Positions 8,719 through 19,434 of a DNA stretch of 64,000 nt are shown in pieces. A model generated the notes under the pieces. It searched no databases and was not told where the DNA came from. It saw only the letters and a program-made list of their open reading frames with translations. A program made the position numbers and the translations under genes. The stretch is taken from positions 62,001-126,000 of the forward strand of contig CACMLX010000002.1 of assembly GCA_902614655.1 (NCBI GenBank). Direction: 5' to 3'. Numbering within the stretch: position 1 is the stretch's first letter; each line of letters opens with the position of its first letter. Source of the stretch: an uncultured Pelagibacteraceae bacterium (lineage in GTDB: Bacteria; Pseudomonadota; Alphaproteobacteria; Pelagibacterales; AG-422-B15).

Positions 8719-9822
8719 TTAATTTAATATTCTTTTTATTCTTTTATATTGATAAATGATTAATGAAAGTAAAGTTATGAGTAAGGGCAGCAAGGCTTTT
8801 GAAAGTATCGGATTAATTTGCGATGTTGAACCTAAAGCGTCAAATAGATTTGACAAGAAATATACAATAAATATTAATATTAATGAAATGATTACTGTAT
8901 TAGTAAATTTATCATTTTGGTTGAGATTAATTACTAAAGATGATGAAAGTAAAACAAGTGAAGCAATAAAAAATGGAAGAAATATAAGTCCATAAAAGTG
9001 CATCTTAAAGTCTATAGCACTGTAGCCGAGATCTTCTAGAAAACTAATAAATTTAGCTAACCTCCAAATAGATATACTTGTTGGTGTAGATAAACTATCA
9101 GTTATATCTTCTGGTTTAATGTTTGTTTGATAATATATTTTTTCAGCAAATGAAGCTGAGTCATATTTTGGCGTGATTTGAACATTTTCCATAATCCAGT
9201 AGCCCTTATCTAATTTTGCTAAACTACCGTCAATTCGTCCTTGGAAAGAACCATTCTGATCGTATTCCAAGACCATAAAATCAATTAGATTTTTACCTTG
9301 ATCTCTTATATTTTTTGCATACAAAACGCTATTAACTTTTTTTTCATCATTTTCCTGTTTAAGCCAAATCCCGTTCTTAGTAATTGACGCAAATTTGTCA
9401 ACTTTATCTATGTATCTATATTCTAGTTCACTATATCGTTCATCAAAGATGGCAATTAAGGGATTTGCTACCGTTATAAAAAAAATCCCAATCACAAAAT
9501 AAAGTACAATACCTGGAACAGTGATTTTAAAATGAGAAATACCAATTGAGCCGATTATTATTTTTTCAGAATTTCTTATTAGAATTATGAATGTAATTAC
9601 TGATCCAAAAAAAGCAGTTAGAGGCATTGTGAATTGAATTAAGTTAGGTAAATTATAAAAAGTTAGTTGCATGATAATATTTATCGCTATTTCCTTTCCT
9701 GCTGCCTTTCTAAATTGTTCAACAAAATCTCCAATTATAAGTATGATGGTGAATATCAAAAAAGTTACGAAGAATGCTAAGAGAAATTTTTTTAAAATAT
9801 AAATGTTCAGTCTATTTAGCAT
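8719..9822 (-). CDS. lptG: LPS export ABC transporter permease LptG
   Basis: LptG is one of two permease subunits that, with LptF and ATPase LptB, extract LPS from the inner membrane. The 367 residues show the YjgP/YjgQ layout: an N-terminal helix block (LNIYILKKFLLAFFVTFLIF), two further helices to about residue 125, a periplasmic beta-jellyroll domain (about 135-265) and three C-terminal helices. TPTSISIWRLAKFISFLEDLGYSA precedes the C-terminal helices as usual. LptG is chosen over LptF because it is the distal gene next to lptD. It overlaps lptF by 11 bp. Confidence 0.92.
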   Translation of the reverse strand: MLNRLNIYILKKFLLAFFVTFLIFTIILIIGDFVEQFRKAAGKEIAINIIMQLTFYNLPNLIQFTMPLTAFFGSVITFIILIRNSEKIIIGSIGISHFKITVPGIVLYFVIGIFFITVANPLIAIFDERYSELEYRYIDKVDKFASITKNGIWLKQENDEKKVNSVLYAKNIRDQGKNLIDFMVLEYDQNGSFQGRIDGSLAKLDKGYWIMENVQITPKYDSASFAEKIYYQTNIKPEDITDSLSTPTSISIWRLAKFISFLEDLGYSAIDFKMHFYGLIFLPFFIASLVLLSSSLVINLNQNDKFTNTVIISLILIFIVYFLSNLFDALGSTSQINPILSKALLPLLITLLSLIIYQYKRIKRILN

Positions 9823-10930
9823 CTGTTATCTCTCTAAATCTGTAATTATCTAAGAAAAGTAAAACAACAATTAAACTTAGAATGATTATTGGTAATGAAT
9901 AATTAAAAGCCACAATAAAGCTCTTCTCTATTAAAATGTTTGATAAAGTTATCTGTATAATTTGAATGAAAAAAGCAACCATTGATATTATTGCTACGGG
10001 CAAAATCCAACCATCGCCAGGTTTTCTAGAAAATTTAACAATTAAAATAGGTAATAGTGATAGACAAAATATGTAAAGAGGATCTATAAATCTAGAGTGA
10101 AGTTCCGCGTATTGTTCTTTTTCATATTTATTAAATTCAGTGATTTTTTTGGTTTTAAGATTGTCGATAATTTGCGAGGTAAATAGTTCGTCTGAATATA
10201 TATGCTTGCTTTCCTCTTTGGTATAAGGCATTAGGTCTAAGTCATATGATTCAAAAATAATTTCAGAAACTCTATTTTCTGATTTTTCGAATATTTGAAT
10301 ATTTCCATTATATAGTCGCAAAACCTTATTATTGTCTTCTTCAATAAATTCTCCATTTTCTGCAATATATGTCTGAGGTTTGTCTTTATCTTTTAAATCA
10401 TGAATTAGCAATCCATATATCTTTTCATTTTCTCTTTGTTGTAAGAATATTGTAAGTGTATCTACTGGCGATATAAATTTTTTTTCTTTTAATATAGATG
10501 AATGTATCCCAGATGATCTTATGTCGATAATCTTGTGTCTAATTTCATTTAATGACAAGGGAGTAATATACAGGCTTAATATAAGTAGTAGTAAGTATGT
10601 CAAGAAAGATACCATTAAGACTGGCATCATAAAAATCTCTATATCTGATTTACCAGATGCCCAAAGTATAATTAATTCACTATCATTCTTGAGTCTATTC
10701 AGGTTGAAAAGAACAGCAAGAAATATACTTACAGGTATAGTTAGTAAAAAAATCTTTGGGATAAGTAGGATTACATAAGAAATATATGATATTAGAGATA
10801 CATTGTCAGAGGTTAACAAATCAATGTGTCTCAATCCCTGACCCATCCATAGTATTCCACTTAATAGTATTAATAATAATAAAAAACTTGATGCAATTTC
10901 CCTTATCGCATATGTTGTAAATCTTGACAT
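9812..10930 (-). CDS. lptF: LPS export ABC transporter permease LptF
   Basis: This is the partner permease of LptG. The 372 residues begin with RFTTYAIREIASSFLLLLILLSG and show three N-terminal helices, a periplasmic domain (about 125-270) and three C-terminal helices ending around residue 360. The motif ELIILWASGKSDIEI matches the conserved cytoplasmic coupling loop of LptF. It is the first gene of the lptF-lptG-lptD-surA-rsmA operon and faces pepA divergently across only 40 bp, a layout conserved in many proteobacteria. Confidence 0.92.
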   Translation of the reverse strand: MSRFTTYAIREIASSFLLLLILLSGILWMGQGLRHIDLLTSDNVSLISYISYVILLIPKIFLLTIPVSIFLAVLFNLNRLKNDSELIILWASGKSDIEIFMMPVLMVSFLTYLLLLILSLYITPLSLNEIRHKIIDIRSSGIHSSILKEKKFISPVDTLTIFLQQRENEKIYGLLIHDLKDKDKPQTYIAENGEFIEEDNNKVLRLYNGNIQIFEKSENRVSEIIFESYDLDLMPYTKEESKHIYSDELFTSQIIDNLKTKKITEFNKYEKEQYAELHSRFIDPLYIFCLSLLPILIVKFSRKPGDGWILPVAIISMVAFFIQIIQITLSNILIEKSFIVAFNYSLPIIILSLIVVLLFLDNYRFREITDAK

Positions 10931-10970
10931 TTTCTCAATTATATCAATATTTTTTCAAAGGTATATATGT

Positions 10971-12491
10971 ATGGATATTCAATTTAATAATTTAAGACAA
11001 GAAAAAGATGCAATAGGGGTAGTATTTTGTGACAATAAGTGTCGGCTTATAGGTTACGGAAAAAAATTAGATCAACTATCAAAAAAGTATATATCAAATA
11101 TTATTAAATCAGATATATCATTTCAGGAGAGAAATTCTAAGAATTTTGATTATACAATAATACATAAGCCATCAAATTTAAAACTTTCAAAATTATACGT
11201 ATTTAAATTAAAAAATTTCAAGGACTATCAGATAAGAGATTTTCAGATCCTAGGCGGCCATTTAAATTCTCTCATTAAATTCTATAAGGAAACTACTGTA
11301 GTAGTTTATCCTGATGGTATTTCTTCATTAAAAGTTGGTTCATTAAATGCCATAAGTGAAATGATTCTTGGAATGTCATTAGCTTCATATAGCTTCACAA
11401 AATACTTTTCTAAAAAAGATGACAAAAAAAATAAAAGTAAAACTAAAAAGAAAAAAGTAAAAATCTATTCATCCCAGCATACCCGACTTGCAAAAAATTA
11501 TGAAAGTATAAGTGCAATACATCAGGGCGTTACTCTAACAAGAAACTTAGTAACTGAACCTCCAAATGTGATGACCCCGCCAAAAATTGCTGAATATGCA
11601 AAATCACTTGATGAATACGGAGTTGATGTAAAAGTATTAGGTGAAAAAGAAATGAAGAAGCTTGGCATGGGATCTTTATTGGGTGTAGGCCAGGGCAGTA
11701 TACATGAGTCACAGTTAGTTATCATGAAATGGAATGGTGCAAGAAATAAGAAAAAAAAACCAATAGCATTTATTGGTAAGGGTGTTTCATTTGACACTGG
11801 AGGCGTATCATTAAAACCTTCAAATGGTATGGAAGAAATGAAATATGATATGGGTGGCTCAGGAGTTGTAATTGGTTTAATGAAAGCCCTTGCATTAAGA
11901 AAGGCAAAAGCCAATGTAATTGGTGTCGTTGGTTTAGTTGAAAATCATATTGGTAGCAAAGCTCAAAGACCGAGTGATGTAGTTAAGTCTTATTCAGGTC
12001 AAACGATAGAGGTATTAAATACAGATGCAGAAGGAAGATTAGTTCTTGCTGATGCTCTATGGTACACGCAAGAGCAATACAAGCCAGAACTTATGGTTGA
12101 CCTTGCAACATTAACTGGAGCTATAATCGTTGCATTAGGTGATGAATATGCAGGACTTTTCTCAAATAGTGATAAAGTAAGTAAGCAACTAGCAGAAGCT
12201 GGGGATATTGAGGGAGAGAAATTGTGGAGACTTCCCCTTAATGATAGGTATGACAAAATGTTAAATTCACCTATTGCAGATATGCAAAATATTACAAATG
12301 GAAGAGGTCCAGGTTCTATTACAGCCGCACAATTCTTGCAGAGATTTGCAAATAAAGTTCCGTGGGCACACCTTGATATTGCTGGAACAACATGGACTAA
12401 GCAACCATTGCCAACTTCGCCAAAGGGTGCAACAGCTTTTGGTGTTAAGCTTTTAAATAGATTTGTCTCTAAATATTATGAGGGCAAATAA
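10971..12491 (+). CDS. pepA: Leucyl aminopeptidase (M17 family)
   Basis: PepA is a cytosolic dinuclear-metal aminopeptidase releasing N-terminal residues from peptides. The catalytic domain is intact: Lys270 and Asp275 in [15 protein letters not shown], Lys282, Asp293, and Asp352/Glu354/Arg356 in the M17 signature [13 protein letters not shown]. At 506 residues it has the usual size. Between the N-terminal and catalytic domains (about 148-166) is a strongly lysine-rich linker ([14 protein letters not shown]), more basic than typical. Its stop overlaps the ndk start by 1 bp (TAATG), so the two are coupled. Confidence 0.96.
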   Translation: MDIQFNNLRQEKDAIGVVFCDNKCRLIGYGKKLDQLSKKYISNIIKSDISFQERNSKNFDYTIIHKPSNLKLSKLYVFKLKNFKDYQIRDFQILGGHLNSLIKFYKETTVVVYPDGISSLKVGSLNAISEMILGMSLASYSFTKYFSKKDDKKNKSKTKKKKVKIYSSQHTRLAKNYESISAIHQGVTLTRNLVTEPPNVMTPPKIAEYAKSLDEYGVDVKVLGEKEMKKLGMGSLLGVGQGSIHESQLVIMKWNGARNKKKKPIAFIGKGVSFDTGGVSLKPSNGMEEMKYDMGGSGVVIGLMKALALRKAKANVIGVVGLVENHIGSKAQRPSDVVKSYSGQTIEVLNTDAEGRLVLADALWYTQEQYKPELMVDLATLTGAIIVALGDEYAGLFSNSDKVSKQLAEAGDIEGEKLWRLPLNDRYDKMLNSPIADMQNITNGRGPGSITAAQFLQRFANKVPWAHLDIAGTTWTKQPLPTSPKGATAFGVKLLNRFVSKYYEGK

Positions 12492-12913
12492 TGGCAATAG
12501 AGAGAACTTTTTCGATAATAAAACCAGATGCGGTTGAGCGAAATAAAATTGGTGAAATTTCAGCCATGCTTGAGTCTGCTGGCCTAAGAATTGTTGCGTC
12601 TAAAAGGATTTTATTAGACCAAAATAAAGCAGCCTCTTTTTATGGGGTGCATTCTGACAAGCCTTTTTTCCAAAGTTTGTGCGATTTTATGTGTTCAGGA
12701 CCGATCGTAGTACAGGTCCTTGAGGGAGAAAATGCAATTCAAAGGAATAGAGAAGTTATGGGTGCAACTAATCCAGAAGAAGCTGATGAGGGAACGATTA
12801 GAAAAAAATACGCTTTATCTCTAGAAAAAAATTCTGTGCATGGATCAGACAGTCCTGAAAATGCTGAAATCGAAATAAATCACTTTTTTGATGAAGCGGA
12901 TATCATTTCGTAA
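12491..12913 (+). CDS. ndk: Nucleoside diphosphate kinase
   Basis: Ndk transfers the gamma phosphate between nucleoside triphosphates and diphosphates through a phosphohistidine. The signature [16 protein letters not shown] contains the catalytic His117, and [15 protein letters not shown] lies at the N-terminus. The length of 140 residues is canonical. It is translationally coupled to pepA and overlaps the convergent purN by 11 bp at its 3' end. Confidence 0.98.
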   Translation: MAIERTFSIIKPDAVERNKIGEISAMLESAGLRIVASKRILLDQNKAASFYGVHSDKPFFQSLCDFMCSGPIVVQVLEGENAIQRNREVMGATNPEEADEGTIRKKYALSLEKNSVHGSDSPENAEIEINHFFDEADIIS

Positions 12914-13475
12914 GCACTAACTTAATAGCCTCGGGGTAAATTATATGTTCTTCTTTAAGAACCCTTCGAGCAATGGAACTTTCAGTATCCTCAGCATTTA
13001 TATCTACTTCTCTCTGTAAAATAACTTCTCCTCCATCCATTTCCTGATTTACATAGTGCACTGTACAACCTGTCTTAGTTTCATTATTTTCAAGAACACG
13101 TCTGTGAGTATTAAGTCCTTTATATTCTGGTAGCAATGAAGGATGTATGTTTATAATTTTATTAGGATAATGATCAATTAATTTTTTTGATAATATTTTC
13201 ATATATCCTGCTAAACAAATTAATTCAAGGTCATAAGGTTTTAATAGACTGATAATCTTTTCTTCATATTCTTCAGTATTTTTAAAATTATGGTAGTCTA
13301 ATATTATTGCTTTTAAATTATTTTCTTTTGCAAAACTTAAGCCGGGAGCATTCTTATTATTTGAAAAAACAACTTTTATTTCTGCTGGATACTCTTTTTC
13401 TTTACATGCATCTACAATCGATTTTAAATTTGAACCACGTCCTGATATAAAGATACCTATGGGATGCTTAATCAT
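12903..13475 (-). CDS. purN: Phosphoribosylglycinamide formyltransferase
   Basis: PurN is the folate-dependent GAR transformylase of purine synthesis. The N-terminal [17 protein letters not shown] binds substrate phosphate. The catalytic set fits Asn109, His111 and Asp147 in [12 protein letters not shown] and [10 protein letters not shown]. The length of 190 is normal. Its start overlaps purM by 8 bp, so purM-purN form a coupled pair as in E. coli and many alphaproteobacteria. Confidence 0.97.
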   Translation of the reverse strand: MIKHPIGIFISGRGSNLKSIVDACKEKEYPAEIKVVFSNNKNAPGLSFAKENNLKAIILDYHNFKNTEEYEEKIISLLKPYDLELICLAGYMKILSKKLIDHYPNKIINIHPSLLPEYKGLNTHRRVLENNETKTGCTVHYVNQEMDGGEVILQREVDINAEDTESSIARRVLKEEHIIYPEAIKLVLTK

Positions 13476-14511
13476 TAAAATTTAATTTGCCAATATAGCT
13501 AACTTTTTTATTTATTTTTTTTGAATTCACTAAATTGCCAATTATACTGTATTTAAGTTTGTGTTTCTTAATTGATTTTTCAAATTGATTAAACTTTGTT
13601 CTATCTAAGATTACTATCATACCATATCCGCAATTAAATGTTTTTAACATTTCATTTTGTGATACCCCAAAACTTTGTATCCATTTAAATATTTTTGGCA
13701 AATTAAAGGTTTTTAAATTTATTTTTGCTGAAACATTTTTATTTAATGACCTTGGTAAATTTTCTGTTATTCCTCCACCAGTAATATGAGCGCATGTTTT
13801 TATTATTTTTTTTGTGTACATTTCAAGTATTGGACTTACGTATATCTCTGTAGGTTTGAGTAATAATTCACCAATAGTTTTATTTTTTTCTATCTTCTTA
13901 TTTAATTTTATTTTGTTTTCTTTGATTATCTTTCTAACAAGAGAATATCCATTAGAGTGAAGACCTGACGATGAAATTCCTACAATAATATCATTTTCTT
14001 TTAATTTTGGACTTACTTTGGCAACTCCACTCTTAACTCCTACACAAAATCCAGCAAGATCATACTTATCGTTTGAATCAACTTCTGGATGTTCAGCTGT
14101 TTCTCCGCCTAGCAATGAACAATTAGACATTTTACATCCCTTTATAATACCCCCTATAATTTCTTTACCTTTAGATATGTCTAATTTTCCAGTTGAAATA
14201 TAGTCTAAGAAAAAAAGAGGCTTAGCCTGATCAACTATTAAGTCATTCACGCACATGGCAACTAGGTCAATGCCAATTGTCTTATGGTCCCTCATCATAC
14301 GGGCAATCTCAATTTTTGTTCCAACTCCATCGGTTGCACCAACAAGAATCGGTTTTTTAATTTTTGAGTCAAGTACAAATTGACCTGAAAAACCTCCAAT
14401 ATTGGATTTTTTAAGATTTTTATCTTTACGAATTATTTTTTTAATTTCGGATACAAATTTATTTCCTTTATTTATGCTTACGCCTGAACTTGAGTATGAT
14501 AGCTTCTTCAT
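13468..14511 (-). CDS. purM: Phosphoribosylformylglycinamidine cyclo-ligase (AIR synthase)
   Basis: PurM closes the imidazole ring to make aminoimidazole ribotide using ATP. The motifs are KKPILVGATDGVGTKIEIA, AMCVNDLIVDQAKPLFFLDY, LLGGETAEHP and HITGGGITENLPR, in the expected order for the PurM/PurL fold. The length of 347 is standard. It is transcribed away from the DUF2066 gene across only 15 bp and leads the purMN pair. Confidence 0.97.
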   Translation of the reverse strand: MKKLSYSSSGVSINKGNKFVSEIKKIIRKDKNLKKSNIGGFSGQFVLDSKIKKPILVGATDGVGTKIEIARMMRDHKTIGIDLVAMCVNDLIVDQAKPLFFLDYISTGKLDISKGKEIIGGIIKGCKMSNCSLLGGETAEHPEVDSNDKYDLAGFCVGVKSGVAKVSPKLKENDIIVGISSSGLHSNGYSLVRKIIKENKIKLNKKIEKNKTIGELLLKPTEIYVSPILEMYTKKIIKTCAHITGGGITENLPRSLNKNVSAKINLKTFNLPKIFKWIQSFGVSQNEMLKTFNCGYGMIVILDRTKFNQFEKSIKKHKLKYSIIGNLVNSKKINKKVSYIGKLNFND

Positions 14512-14526
14512 TTAGATTTCTTATAT

Positions 14527-15606
14527 ATGATTTTTAATACCAATACTAAGCAAATAAGCTTTGTGATTGTTTTTTTATTTGCTTTTATTAATTCCTGTCT
14601 TGCTAATGAAAATATAGATTTTTTTTCATCATCCGGCATAAAGGTAAATTTATCTTTTTCAAATGAGACCGATATTAGAAATACCGCTATATCTAAAGCT
14701 GAAGAAATTGCCTTTAAAAGAGTATCAGTTAGACTTCTTGCGCCAGAGGATTATAAAAAATTAAGCAAATTAAAAGATATTGATATTTCTTATTTTGTAG
14801 AAAGTATTGAGTTTGTTGATGAAAAAATTTCTACAGAAACTTACCTTGGCGAGTTTAATATATATTTTAGTCCGTTCCGTATCAAAGAATTCTACAAATC
14901 GAATTCCTTGACATTTTCTGAGGTAAGTTCTCAAAATATCACAGTTAATGTAGCATTTTCTAATTCTAATCAATTTTTTATTCTATTTAATTTGTGGAAC
15001 ACCGAATGGAAAAAAATTAAAAATATAAGTAATAAAATAAACTTAGATATAAAGACCTTTTCACAGACTGAAATGGGCAATACCGATTTATCTAGTTTTT
15101 TGGAAAATAAAGACATAGAAGGAAATAATTTAAATGATGAAAATGACATAATATTAATATGGTGTAGCCCTATTTATGAAAAATTAAATGAGCTTAGATT
15201 TGATTTAATAATAAAGTTTAATTTGAATCAAAAAGAAAAGATAATTAGAAAGAGTTATTTGACTGATTATTCACTATTTAGGGACGATATTTTCTCACCA
15301 TTAATTGAGGACATAAAAAATGAACTTTTACTTACATGGATTGATCTAACAAAACAATCTGATGAGGTTTACAGATTTAAGTTTGTATACGATATCAAAA
15401 GCATTTCTGATTGGGTTGAATTACAAAATCGACTGCAATCAGTAAGGCTTTTAGAACAATATAAGCCATCTTTATTTACTACGGATAAGGTTGAGGGGTA
15501 CGTGGATTTTTTAGGAAATGGAGATAAGTTTGTTCTTCTGCTCTCTCAAAATAAAATTAATGCAGTAAATCTTGGACCATATTATAGAATTTCTTTAGAT
15601 GATTAA
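14527..15606 (+). CDS. DUF2066-type secreted protein
   Basis: The N-terminus is a signal peptide (about 1-26, ending SCLANE). The following region with RNTAISKAEEIAFKRVSVRLL and a downstream stretch of mixed strands and helices resembles the DUF2066 family. Members typically lie between purM and an hda/dnaA-like gene, exactly as here. The role is unknown; a periplasmic location is inferred. It overlaps the phosphatidyltransferase gene by 8 bp and is probably cotranscribed with it and the HdaA-like gene. The family call relies on synteny as much as sequence. Confidence 0.65.
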   Translation: MIFNTNTKQISFVIVFLFAFINSCLANENIDFFSSSGIKVNLSFSNETDIRNTAISKAEEIAFKRVSVRLLAPEDYKKLSKLKDIDISYFVESIEFVDEKISTETYLGEFNIYFSPFRIKEFYKSNSLTFSEVSSQNITVNVAFSNSNQFFILFNLWNTEWKKIKNISNKINLDIKTFSQTEMGNTDLSSFLENKDIEGNNLNDENDIILIWCSPIYEKLNELRFDLIIKFNLNQKEKIIRKSYLTDYSLFRDDIFSPLIEDIKNELLLTWIDLTKQSDEVYRFKFVYDIKSISDWVELQNRLQSVRLLEQYKPSLFTTDKVEGYVDFLGNGDKFVLLLSQNKINAVNLGPYYRISLDD

Positions 15607-16144
15607 AAATTTGCCAAATTTTATATCAATTTACCGTTTGGTTACTATTCCATTTGTTGCGTGGTTTCTTTTAGAGGAATTATATAATTATGCGGCTTTA
15701 TTTACTTTTTTAATTGCTGTAAGTGATTTTTTAGATGGATTTATCGCAAGATATTTTAAAGTTCAAAGTGAACTAGGTTCATATTTAGATGCAATTGCTG
15801 ATAAAGCATTCGTAATTTCGATTTTTATACTCATTGGAAATCTCAAACTGTTACCTGTATTCATAATCATAATAATAATTTCAAGAGATATAATTATTTT
15901 GGGATCGTTTGCAGTCACTTTTTTGGTTGGAAAAAAAATTGAGGTTAAACCAACTAAAATCAGTAAATTAAATACATTCTTTCAGTTTTGTCTTGTTATT
16001 ACGACCATGCTTAGCAATATCAACGGATATGAGAAATATTTCACTGCATTGATCATAAACGAAGTATTAATTACTGTTGTATTGATATGTACTCTATTAT
16101 CTTTAATGAATTATATAAGTTACTGGTTTAAAAATATAAACTAA
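15599..16144 (+). CDS. CDP-alcohol phosphatidyltransferase family protein
   Basis: This is an integral membrane enzyme that moves a phosphatidyl group from CDP-diacylglycerol to an alcohol. The family signature DGx2ARx8Gx3Dx3D is present at about residues 46-68 (LDGFIARYFKVQSELGSYLD continuing to AIAD). About five to six hydrophobic helices cover most of the 181 residues. The closest types would be PgsA or a small cardiolipin-synthase-like enzyme; the substrate alcohol cannot be set from sequence. It lies between the DUF2066 and HdaA-like genes, a conserved alphaproteobacterial arrangement, and the downstream gene begins directly after its stop. Confidence 0.85.
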   Translation: MIKNLPNFISIYRLVTIPFVAWFLLEELYNYAALFTFLIAVSDFLDGFIARYFKVQSELGSYLDAIADKAFVISIFILIGNLKLLPVFIIIIIISRDIIILGSFAVTFLVGKKIEVKPTKISKLNTFFQFCLVITTMLSNINGYEKYFTALIINEVLITVVLICTLLSLMNYISYWFKNIN

Positions 16145-16792
16145 ATGGAAAAAGGACAATTAATCTTTAATTTAAAAAATATAGAAACTTATGATCCTGA
16201 GGATTTTTATATTAGTAAAAGTAATTTTAATGTTTCAACTTTACTAAAATCTCCACAGGACTGGTTTAATAGATCAGCTGTAATATTTGGGCAAAAAAAA
16301 TCAGGTAAAACACATCTTTTAAATATATGGTCAGGCTATAACAATGCTAATTTAATTAATTGCCTTGATGTGCAAAGCTGGAATGACATTTCGCCTAATA
16401 CTAATATAGCAATTGATGATTTTCATAATTTAAAAGATGAAGAGGGTTTTTTTCATTTTTATAATAGTTTAATTTTAGAAAACAAAACAATTTTAGTAAC
16501 GGTTGATATAAATTCTAATTTTGAAATCAAACTAAAAGACTTAAATTCAAGGTTTAAATCCTTTACTTCATCTAAAATCGAAAATCCAGAAGATGATCTC
16601 TTAAAAGCCATAATCATGAAATATTTTAGCAATGCCCAAGTTCAAGTTGACAAAAATGTAATTGAATATTTATTAAAGAGGGTAGATCGTGATTATCAAA
16701 TATTATATAATATTCTTGAAAAAATTAATATTCTTTCCTTGCAAAGAAAATCAAAAATAACAACACATCTCATCCGAAATATAATGACTTAA
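16145..16792 (+). CDS. hdaA: HdaA-like regulator of DnaA activity
   Basis: The 215 residues resemble the AAA+ core of DnaA without the DNA-binding domain. There is a Walker-A-like GQKKSGKTH at 49-57 and a Walker-B-like IAIDDFHNL near 88-96. HdaA/Hda stimulates ATP hydrolysis by DnaA with the sliding clamp, limiting re-initiation. The N-terminus KGQLIFNLKN may hold a degenerate clamp-binding QLxF motif (residues 5-8). Gene order after a DUF2066 and a membrane gene is typical. Its 3' end overlaps rnd convergently by 23 bp. Confidence 0.8.
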   Translation: MEKGQLIFNLKNIETYDPEDFYISKSNFNVSTLLKSPQDWFNRSAVIFGQKKSGKTHLLNIWSGYNNANLINCLDVQSWNDISPNTNIAIDDFHNLKDEEGFFHFYNSLILENKTILVTVDINSNFEIKLKDLNSRFKSFTSSKIENPEDDLLKAIIMKYFSNAQVQVDKNVIEYLLKRVDRDYQILYNILEKINILSLQRKSKITTHLIRNIMT

Positions 16793-17603
16793 CATAACTC
16801 TCAAAAACGTCTAAACGTTGATCATTTTTATTTTTACCTTTTTTTAATTCTCCCAGTCTATTTTTACTTGCTCTTATAAGATTTTTATCGGAAACAACCC
16901 AATTACGAGGAAGGTCATCTTTTTGGGCATAATTTTCTCTCCATTCTGAAAATTTTTTAATTAGTTTTTTTTCATTTTTTGAAAAATTTTTGATTTTTAT
17001 TCTTTTATAGGATTTTTTAGTGTTGTAGACATCTTTAGTATCTAAATGGTCTTCAATTATTTTTTTTATACTTTTTACGAGATTTCTTTTTTTAATATTT
17101 TGCAATAAGTACACATAAATTTTAGGTAAATAATACACATCGTTAATTGCATAATTAATTTGCTCTGATGATAAAGGTCTCTTAGTCCAATCAGAAACTT
17201 GATGTTTTTTTGAAAGTTTTATTTTGAATAGTTTTTCTACTAAACTAGTATATCCAATTGTTTGTCCTCCATAAATTGAATTGTAAGCAATTTGAGTATC
17301 AAAAACATTCACAACACTAATTTCAAAAGCATAATTTAATACTTCGATATCTTGTCGAGCAGAGTGAATAACTTTCAATATCTTTTTTGATGTGAGTATT
17401 TTTTTAAAATATTCGAAGTTCATTTTTTCCCCTGATAACATATCAATTAAGAATTCTTTTCTTTGAGTTTTAATTTGAATAGTGCATAAAACTGGCCAAT
17501 ATGTATTATCTCTTTTGAATTCGGTATCTAGGAAGATAATTTTATACTTATTCAATAATTTACATAGCTTCTCGAGGGATTTATTATCTTGGACTATTTT
17601 CAT
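16770..17603 (-). CDS. rnd: Ribonuclease D, short form
   Basis: RNase D is a DEDD 3'-5' exonuclease trimming tRNA precursors. The ExoI motif IFLDTEFKRDNTYWP has Asp26 and Glu28. ExoII is in IHSARQDIEVL, and ExoIII is in INYAINDVYYLPKIY. At 277 residues it is about 100 shorter than typical RNase D: only one partial HRDC-like region (LPRNWVVSDKNLIRASKNRL) follows the nuclease domain. It is transcribed divergently from aspS across 33 bp. Confidence 0.92.
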   Translation of the reverse strand: MKIVQDNKSLEKLCKLLNKYKIIFLDTEFKRDNTYWPVLCTIQIKTQRKEFLIDMLSGEKMNFEYFKKILTSKKILKVIHSARQDIEVLNYAFEISVVNVFDTQIAYNSIYGGQTIGYTSLVEKLFKIKLSKKHQVSDWTKRPLSSEQINYAINDVYYLPKIYVYLLQNIKKRNLVKSIKKIIEDHLDTKDVYNTKKSYKRIKIKNFSKNEKKLIKKFSEWRENYAQKDDLPRNWVVSDKNLIRASKNRLGELKKGKNKNDQRLDVFESYVKSLYFG

Positions 17604-17636
17604 AAATCAAACTATATATGATCCTTAATTAAAAGT

Positions 17637-19433
17637 ATGAATATATATAGAACGCACAATTGTAACCAGCTTAGATTGGAAGATGCTGGTTCTAAAGTAT
17701 CATTAGCTGGGTGGATAAATAGAAAACGAGATCACGGCAATGTACTGTTTGTTGACTTAAGGGATCATTATGGTGTTACTCAATGTGTAATTGAGAAAAC
17801 AAATACTAAATTGCTAAACTTAGTAGATAGCTTAAGAGTTGAGACAGTTATTAAAATTGATGGCACCGTTATAAAAAGAGAGCCTGATACTATTAATGAG
17901 TCACTAAATACAGGGACCATTGAAATTGCGGTTGATAATGTAGAAGTATTATCTGAGGCAAAGGAGTTGCCTATGCCAGTTTTTGGCGAAAACGATTATC
18001 CAGAAGAAATTAGATTGAAGTATAGATTTCTTGATATTCGAAGAGAGGAATTGCATAAAAATATTGTTCTAAGATCCTCAATTATTTCCCACATTAGAAA
18101 GCTCATGTCTGACGCTGGTTTTTTAGAAATGCAAACACCAATACTTACAGCTTCTAGTCCAGAAGGAGCTAGAGATTACTTGGTACCAAGCAGGATTCAT
18201 CCAGGAAAATTTTACGCTCTTCCTCAAGCACCACAGCAATTTAAGCAATTAATTATGGCAGGAGGATTTGATAAATATTTTCAAATAGCCCCTTGTTTTA
18301 GAGATGAAGATGCAAGAGCAGATAGAAGTCCTGGCGAATTTTATCAATTAGATATGGAAATGGCATTTGTTGAGCAAGACGATGTGTTTAACGCCATTGA
18401 ACCCATTTTACATTCTGTATTTACAACTTTTTCTGATTTTAACGTTACAGAAACACCCTTTCCAAGAATTACATTTGCTGATGCTATGAGCAGGTATGGA
18501 ACAGACAAACCTGACCTTAGAAATCCAATAAATATTTGTAATTTAACTAAGGAATTTAATGATGACAAAGTTGAATTTAGTGCATTTAAAAAAATTATAG
18601 AAGAGGGGGGCGAGGTTATTGGAATACCAGCACCTGACTCGAGTCAAAAACCTAGAAGTTTTTTTGATAATCTTAATAATTGGGCAAGAAAAGAAATGAA
18701 TGCTGCTGGTTTAGGTTATATTGTTTTTGATAAAAGCTCTTCTGGCGTAGAAGGAAAGGGGCCTATTGCAAAATTTATCCCCTCTGAAATTCAAGAAATG
18801 ATATTAAACAAAGCAGGTCTTAAGGCCGGAGATTCAATTTTCTTTGCATGCGCTAAAGGCAAAGAAGTTTATGATATTGCTGCTGCAGCCAGAGATAAAA
18901 TTGCAATAGATCTGGAACTAATTGAAAAGGGAGTATTTAAGTTTTGTTGGATTGTCGATTTTCCTATGTATGAAAAGGATAAAGAAACTGGAAAAATTGA
19001 TTTTAGTCATAATCCTTTCTCAATGCCACAAGGTGGATTAGAAGCGCTTAATAATAAGGATCCTATAAATATCCTAGGTTATCAATATGATATTGTTTGT
19101 AATGGCGTAGAGCTATCATCAGGCGCTATACGAAATCACGTTCCAGAAATTATGTATAAGGCCTTTGAAATAGCTGGCTATAATAAAGATCAAGTACATG
19201 AAAAATTTGGAGGAATGATAAACGCTTTTACTTATGGTGTGCCTCCTCATGGCGGCATTGCACCAGGAATAGACAGAATAGTGATGCTACTTGCTCAAGA
19301 AAAAAATATTCGCGAGGTAATATTGTTCCCAATGAATCAACAGGCTCAGGATCTGATGATGCTGGCCCCTGCTGAAGTAGATAAGACTACACTTGATGAG
19401 TTGAATTTAGAAGTTAAACCAACTGAAGAATAA
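17637..19433 (+). CDS. aspS: Aspartate--tRNA ligase
   Basis: AspS charges tRNA-Asp. The N-terminal OB fold includes [23 protein letters not shown] (about 22-44). Class II motif 2 is [20 protein letters not shown] (221-240), and motif 3 is near the end in [14 protein letters not shown]. The bacterial-specific insertion domain (about 280-420) is present, and 598 residues is normal for the bacterial type. Whether it also charges tRNA-Asn cannot be judged without knowing if the genome has asnS or gatCAB. It ends 1 bp before the convergent nrdJ stop. Confidence 0.97.
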   Translation: MNIYRTHNCNQLRLEDAGSKVSLAGWINRKRDHGNVLFVDLRDHYGVTQCVIEKTNTKLLNLVDSLRVETVIKIDGTVIKREPDTINESLNTGTIEIAVDNVEVLSEAKELPMPVFGENDYPEEIRLKYRFLDIRREELHKNIVLRSSIISHIRKLMSDAGFLEMQTPILTASSPEGARDYLVPSRIHPGKFYALPQAPQQFKQLIMAGGFDKYFQIAPCFRDEDARADRSPGEFYQLDMEMAFVEQDDVFNAIEPILHSVFTTFSDFNVTETPFPRITFADAMSRYGTDKPDLRNPINICNLTKEFNDDKVEFSAFKKIIEEGGEVIGIPAPDSSQKPRSFFDNLNNWARKEMNAAGLGYIVFDKSSSGVEGKGPIAKFIPSEIQEMILNKAGLKAGDSIFFACAKGKEVYDIAAAARDKIAIDLELIEKGVFKFCWIVDFPMYEKDKETGKIDFSHNPFSMPQGGLEALNNKDPINILGYQYDIVCNGVELSSGAIRNHVPEIMYKAFEIAGYNKDQVHEKFGGMINAFTYGVPPHGGIAPGIDRIVMLLAQEKNIREVILFPMNQQAQDLMMLAPAEVDKTTLDELNLEVKPTEE

Positions 19434-19434
19434 A

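Noticed and set aside
8756-8995. Plus-strand ORF within lptG
   Set aside because: Antisense shadow of a membrane-helix region; no ribosome site and no neighbour.
10521-10778. Plus-strand ORF within lptF
   Set aside because: Shadow of a membrane-protein coding strand.
11522-11914. Minus-strand 130-residue ORF within pepA
   Set aside because: It lies opposite the conserved catalytic domain of pepA, and its composition matches a shadow frame.
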